7,059 nt of DNA, from assembly GCA_946481445.1 (NCBI GenBank), contig CAMLOA010000091.1:1-7059 (forward strand), in the 5' to 3' direction. A program made the position numbers and the translations under genes. This stretch comes from an uncultured Devosia sp. GTDB lineage: Bacteria > Pseudomonadota > Alphaproteobacteria > Rhizobiales > Devosiaceae. Below are positions 5,340 through 7,059 of the stretch, in pieces (within the stretch, counting starts at the first letter, position 1; every line of letters begins with the position of its first letter). The notes beneath the pieces are model-generated. The model saw only the letters and a program-made list of their open reading frames with translations. It did no database searches and was not told where the DNA came from.

Positions 5340-6623
5340 GTGTTTGCCAGCCTGGCCACCGCCCTGCCCGATTCCGACCCACGCCAGGCCGCGTCCGGCC
5401 GTCTTGCCCAGGTCTGCGCCCTGCTGCGCATTGCCGGTGCCTGTGTCCAGCGGCGGGGCTCGCCCGGCGCGCTCGAATGGACCGGACCGGCGGACGGCAT
5501 CGGCCAGGTCCGCCACATCGTCACCGCGGCCGGCTGGCCCGATACGCCCCGCGTGATTGCCGATGCCGCGCACACGGCGGGATCTGCCTCCCCCATTCGC
5601 TTCGCGGCGGCCATTCCGCTGCCTGGGCTGGATGACACGGTTCTCTTCCTCTGGGATCACCGTCCGCGCAGCGCGGCCATGGCCTACCGGCTGCTGGCGC
5701 TGGCCACCGAATTGTGCGGGCAGGCTGCGCTGAGGCGCCTGCTGGCCCTGCAGGCGCATAATCGCGCCCTGTTCGAGCGGGCTGCTGCCACTGCGCGCAT
5801 CGGCGTCTGGTCCTGCACCCTACCCGACCTGGCGCTGACCTGGACCGATGGCGTCTACGACATTTTCGAGTTGCCGCGGGGTTCGGCGATCGAGCGCGGC
5901 CAGGCCCTCACCTACTACACCGAGGAATCGCGGCGAACCATGGAGGAGCTGCGGTCACGGGCCATCGCCGAATGCGGTGAGTTCCAGATGGACGCAGAGA
6001 TCATCACCGCCAGGGGCCGGCGGCGCTGGATGCGCCTGACGGGCGCCGTGGACAGCCACAATGGTGTTGCCCGCCGCATCCTGGGCGTGAAGCAGGACAT
6101 TACCGAGGAAAAGCTCCTCGGCGACCGCACCCGCTACCTGGCCGAGTTCGATGTCATGACTGGCCTGGCCAACCGGGCGCAGTTCCAGCAGCGGCTGGAC
6201 GGGCTCGGCGCGCACCGCCCGGGGTCGATCTCGGCCCTGCTCGTCGTCGACCTCGATGGCTTCAAGCAGGTCAACGACACCCACGGCCATGCCGCCGGCG
6301 ACCAATACCTCAAGGAGGCGGCCCGGCGCCTCCAGGCCTCCTGCGACCAGGCGAGCCTTGTCGCCCGGATCGGGGGTGACGAATTCGCCGTCCTGTTGCC
6401 GGAAACACAGTCGCCCCCGCAGGCCGAGGCGCAGGCCGCAGCATTGGCGCTGGCCATGCGCGAACCCGTGATGCTGGCCGGCGGAGCCACGCCCATGGCC
6501 GCCTCGATCGGTCTGGCCCATTGGCAGGGGCAGTCGGGCGATGAACTGTTCCGCCAGGCCGATGCCGCTCTCTATGGCGCCAAGGCGACCGGACGCGGCA
6601 CCAGCCAGGTCTATCGCCCCTGA
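5340..6623 (+). CDS. Soluble GAF-like/PAS/GGDEF diguanylate cyclase
   Basis: This 427-aa protein should make cyclic di-GMP from two GTP. The C-terminal cyclase domain opens with FDVMTGLANR (270-279). It has VVDLDGFKQVNDTHGHAAGD (302-322), in which Asp304 is the expected metal ligand and Asn312 and Asp322 guanine contacts, and an intact GGDEF signature at 345-349 in ARIGGDEFAVLLPE. A PAS sensor domain spans about 143-260 (IGVWSC at 154-159, with a PAC-like end RILGVKQDITEEK). Residues 1 to about 130 look like a divergent GAF-type domain with no obvious ligand residues. There are no membrane segments, so sensing is cytoplasmic. The RxxD inhibitory site expected at 336-339 reads DQAS, so it is missing. 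The GTG at 5340 is the first usable start after the in-frame TAG at 5304-5306, though no good ribosome binding site precedes it. No EAL domain is present. The signal sensed and downstream target are unknown. Confidence 0.93.
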   Translation: MFASLATALPDSDPRQAASGRLAQVCALLRIAGACVQRRGSPGALEWTGPADGIGQVRHIVTAAGWPDTPRVIADAAHTAGSASPIRFAAAIPLPGLDDTVLFLWDHRPRSAAMAYRLLALATELCGQAALRRLLALQAHNRALFERAAATARIGVWSCTLPDLALTWTDGVYDIFELPRGSAIERGQALTYYTEESRRTMEELRSRAIAECGEFQMDAEIITARGRRRWMRLTGAVDSHNGVARRILGVKQDITEEKLLGDRTRYLAEFDVMTGLANRAQFQQRLDGLGAHRPGSISALLVVDLDGFKQVNDTHGHAAGDQYLKEAARRLQASCDQASLVARIGGDEFAVLLPETQSPPQAEAQAAALALAMREPVMLAGGATPMAASIGLAHWQGQSGDELFRQADAALYGAKATGRGTSQVYRP

Positions 6624-6639
6624 GCCGCGCCCGCCGCCC

Positions 6640-6667
6640 AAAACGAAAGGGGCGCTCGCGGCGCCCC
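6640..6667 (-). terminator. Intrinsic terminator of ssb
   Basis: Read on the minus strand, GGGGCGC and GCGCCCC (6661-6667 and 6649-6655) form a perfect 7-bp stem around CGCGA. They are followed at once by TTTCGTTTT (complement of 6640-6648), a good U-rich tail. It lies 5 nt after the ssb stop codon. On the plus strand the stem lacks a T tract, so it would stop readthrough from the convergent cyclase gene only weakly. Confidence 0.85.
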
Positions 6668-6672
6668 CTGCA

Positions 6673-7059
6673 TCAGAATGGAATATCGTCGTCCATGCCG
6701 CCCGGCTCGAAGGCCGGGGCATTGGCGCGCGGACGCTGTCCGCCCCCGCCATTGTCCCGCGCACCGCGGAAGCCGCCATTGTCGGCGCTCCGGAACCCGC
6801 CGCCATCGCCGGCCCCTTCCCCGTCCCCGCGGCCATCCAGCAGCGTCAGGTTCGAGTTGAAGCCCTGCAGCACCACTTCGGTGGAATACTTGTCCTGGCC
6901 CGACTGGTCCTGCCATTTGCGGGTCTGCAGCTGGCCCTCGAGATAGACCTTGCTGCCCTTGTGGAGGTACTGCTCGGCGACACGGGCGAGGCCTTCCGAG
7001 AAGATCACCACGCGGTGCCACTCGGTCTTCTCCTTGCGCTCGCCGGTGTTCTTGTCGCG
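6673..7059 (-). CDS. ssb: Single-stranded DNA-binding protein SSB, N-terminus cut by window edge
   Basis: The reading frame is open to the right edge of the window and gives the last 128 residues of SSB, the OB-fold protein that coats single-stranded DNA in replication, repair and recombination. Visible residues 1-74 are the second half of the OB fold: [20 protein letters not shown] at the start, with Trp14 matching E. coli Trp54, then [20 protein letters not shown] with Trp49 matching E. coli Trp88. After LTLLDGR comes a Gly/Arg/Asn-rich disordered linker with repeated GGF elements (about 85-110). The protein ends in the acidic tip MDDDIPF, which recruits partner proteins. By comparison with family lengths about 40 N-terminal residues are missing. 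An internal GTG at 7011 is not a real start because the OB-fold sequence continues upstream of it. In many alphaproteobacteria ssb lies beside uvrA; that neighbour would be outside this window. Confidence 0.97.
   Translation of the reverse strand, partial: RDKNTGERKEKTEWHRVVIFSEGLARVAEQYLHKGSKVYLEGQLQTRKWQDQSGQDKYSTEVVLQGFNSNLTLLDGRGDGEGAGDGGGFRSADNGGFRGARDNGGGGQRPRANAPAFEPGGMDDDIPF

Noticed and set aside
4537..5382. A 281-codon minus-strand open frame opposite the secreted-protein gene
   Set aside because: No recognisable domain; the opposite frame has a ribosome binding site and a good signal peptide.
5955..6836. A 293-codon minus-strand open frame opposite the GGDEF domain and the ssb end
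   Set aside because: It overlaps the ssb coding region and terminator and mirrors the conserved GGDEF sequence; product is low complexity.

Overview
This is a GC-rich window from an alphaproteobacterial chromosome, most likely Hyphomicrobiales and possibly Devosia or a relative. I infer that from the GC-rich codon use, the SSB ending in MDDDIPF, and the GAF/PAS/GGDEF protein. The genus is recognised by resemblance only; no search was run. I see no mobile element, CRISPR array, tRNA or rRNA.

Left part (1-1971): two regulator genes lie on the minus strand. The first is a partial ArsR-like winged-helix regulator (1-458) that runs off the left edge. The second is an HxlR-family regulator (531-938). 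The HxlR gene is divergent from an NmrA/QorB-like NAD(P)H-dependent oxidoreductase (1093-1971, plus strand). This is the familiar HxlR/quinone-reductase pair, probably a quinone or electrophile stress switch. A TTAC-N6-GTAA dyad lies over the HxlR ribosome binding site. The oxidoreductase gene ends in a perfect 10-bp stem with a UUCG loop, an intrinsic terminator.

Central part (2122-6623), all plus strand and spaced by 119-189 nt: a 793-aa RND/MMPL-superfamily exporter with 12 predicted membrane segments, then a 175-aa protein with a signal peptide and no recognised family, then a 427-aa soluble GAF-like/PAS/GGDEF diguanylate cyclase. The cyclase has an intact active site but no RxxD inhibitory site. 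The gaps are long enough that these may be separate transcription units.

Right edge (6673-7059, minus strand): the C-terminal 128 residues of single-stranded DNA-binding protein SSB, convergent with the cyclase gene. A hairpin with a T tract on the SSB strand terminates it.

The window looks like ordinary core and regulatory chromosome. The points most worth a second look are the tandem 14-bp element in front of the ArsR-like gene, the asymmetric proton-relay motifs of the RND protein, the missing I-site of the cyclase, and the HxlR operator candidate. I found no convincing evidence of a wholly new system.
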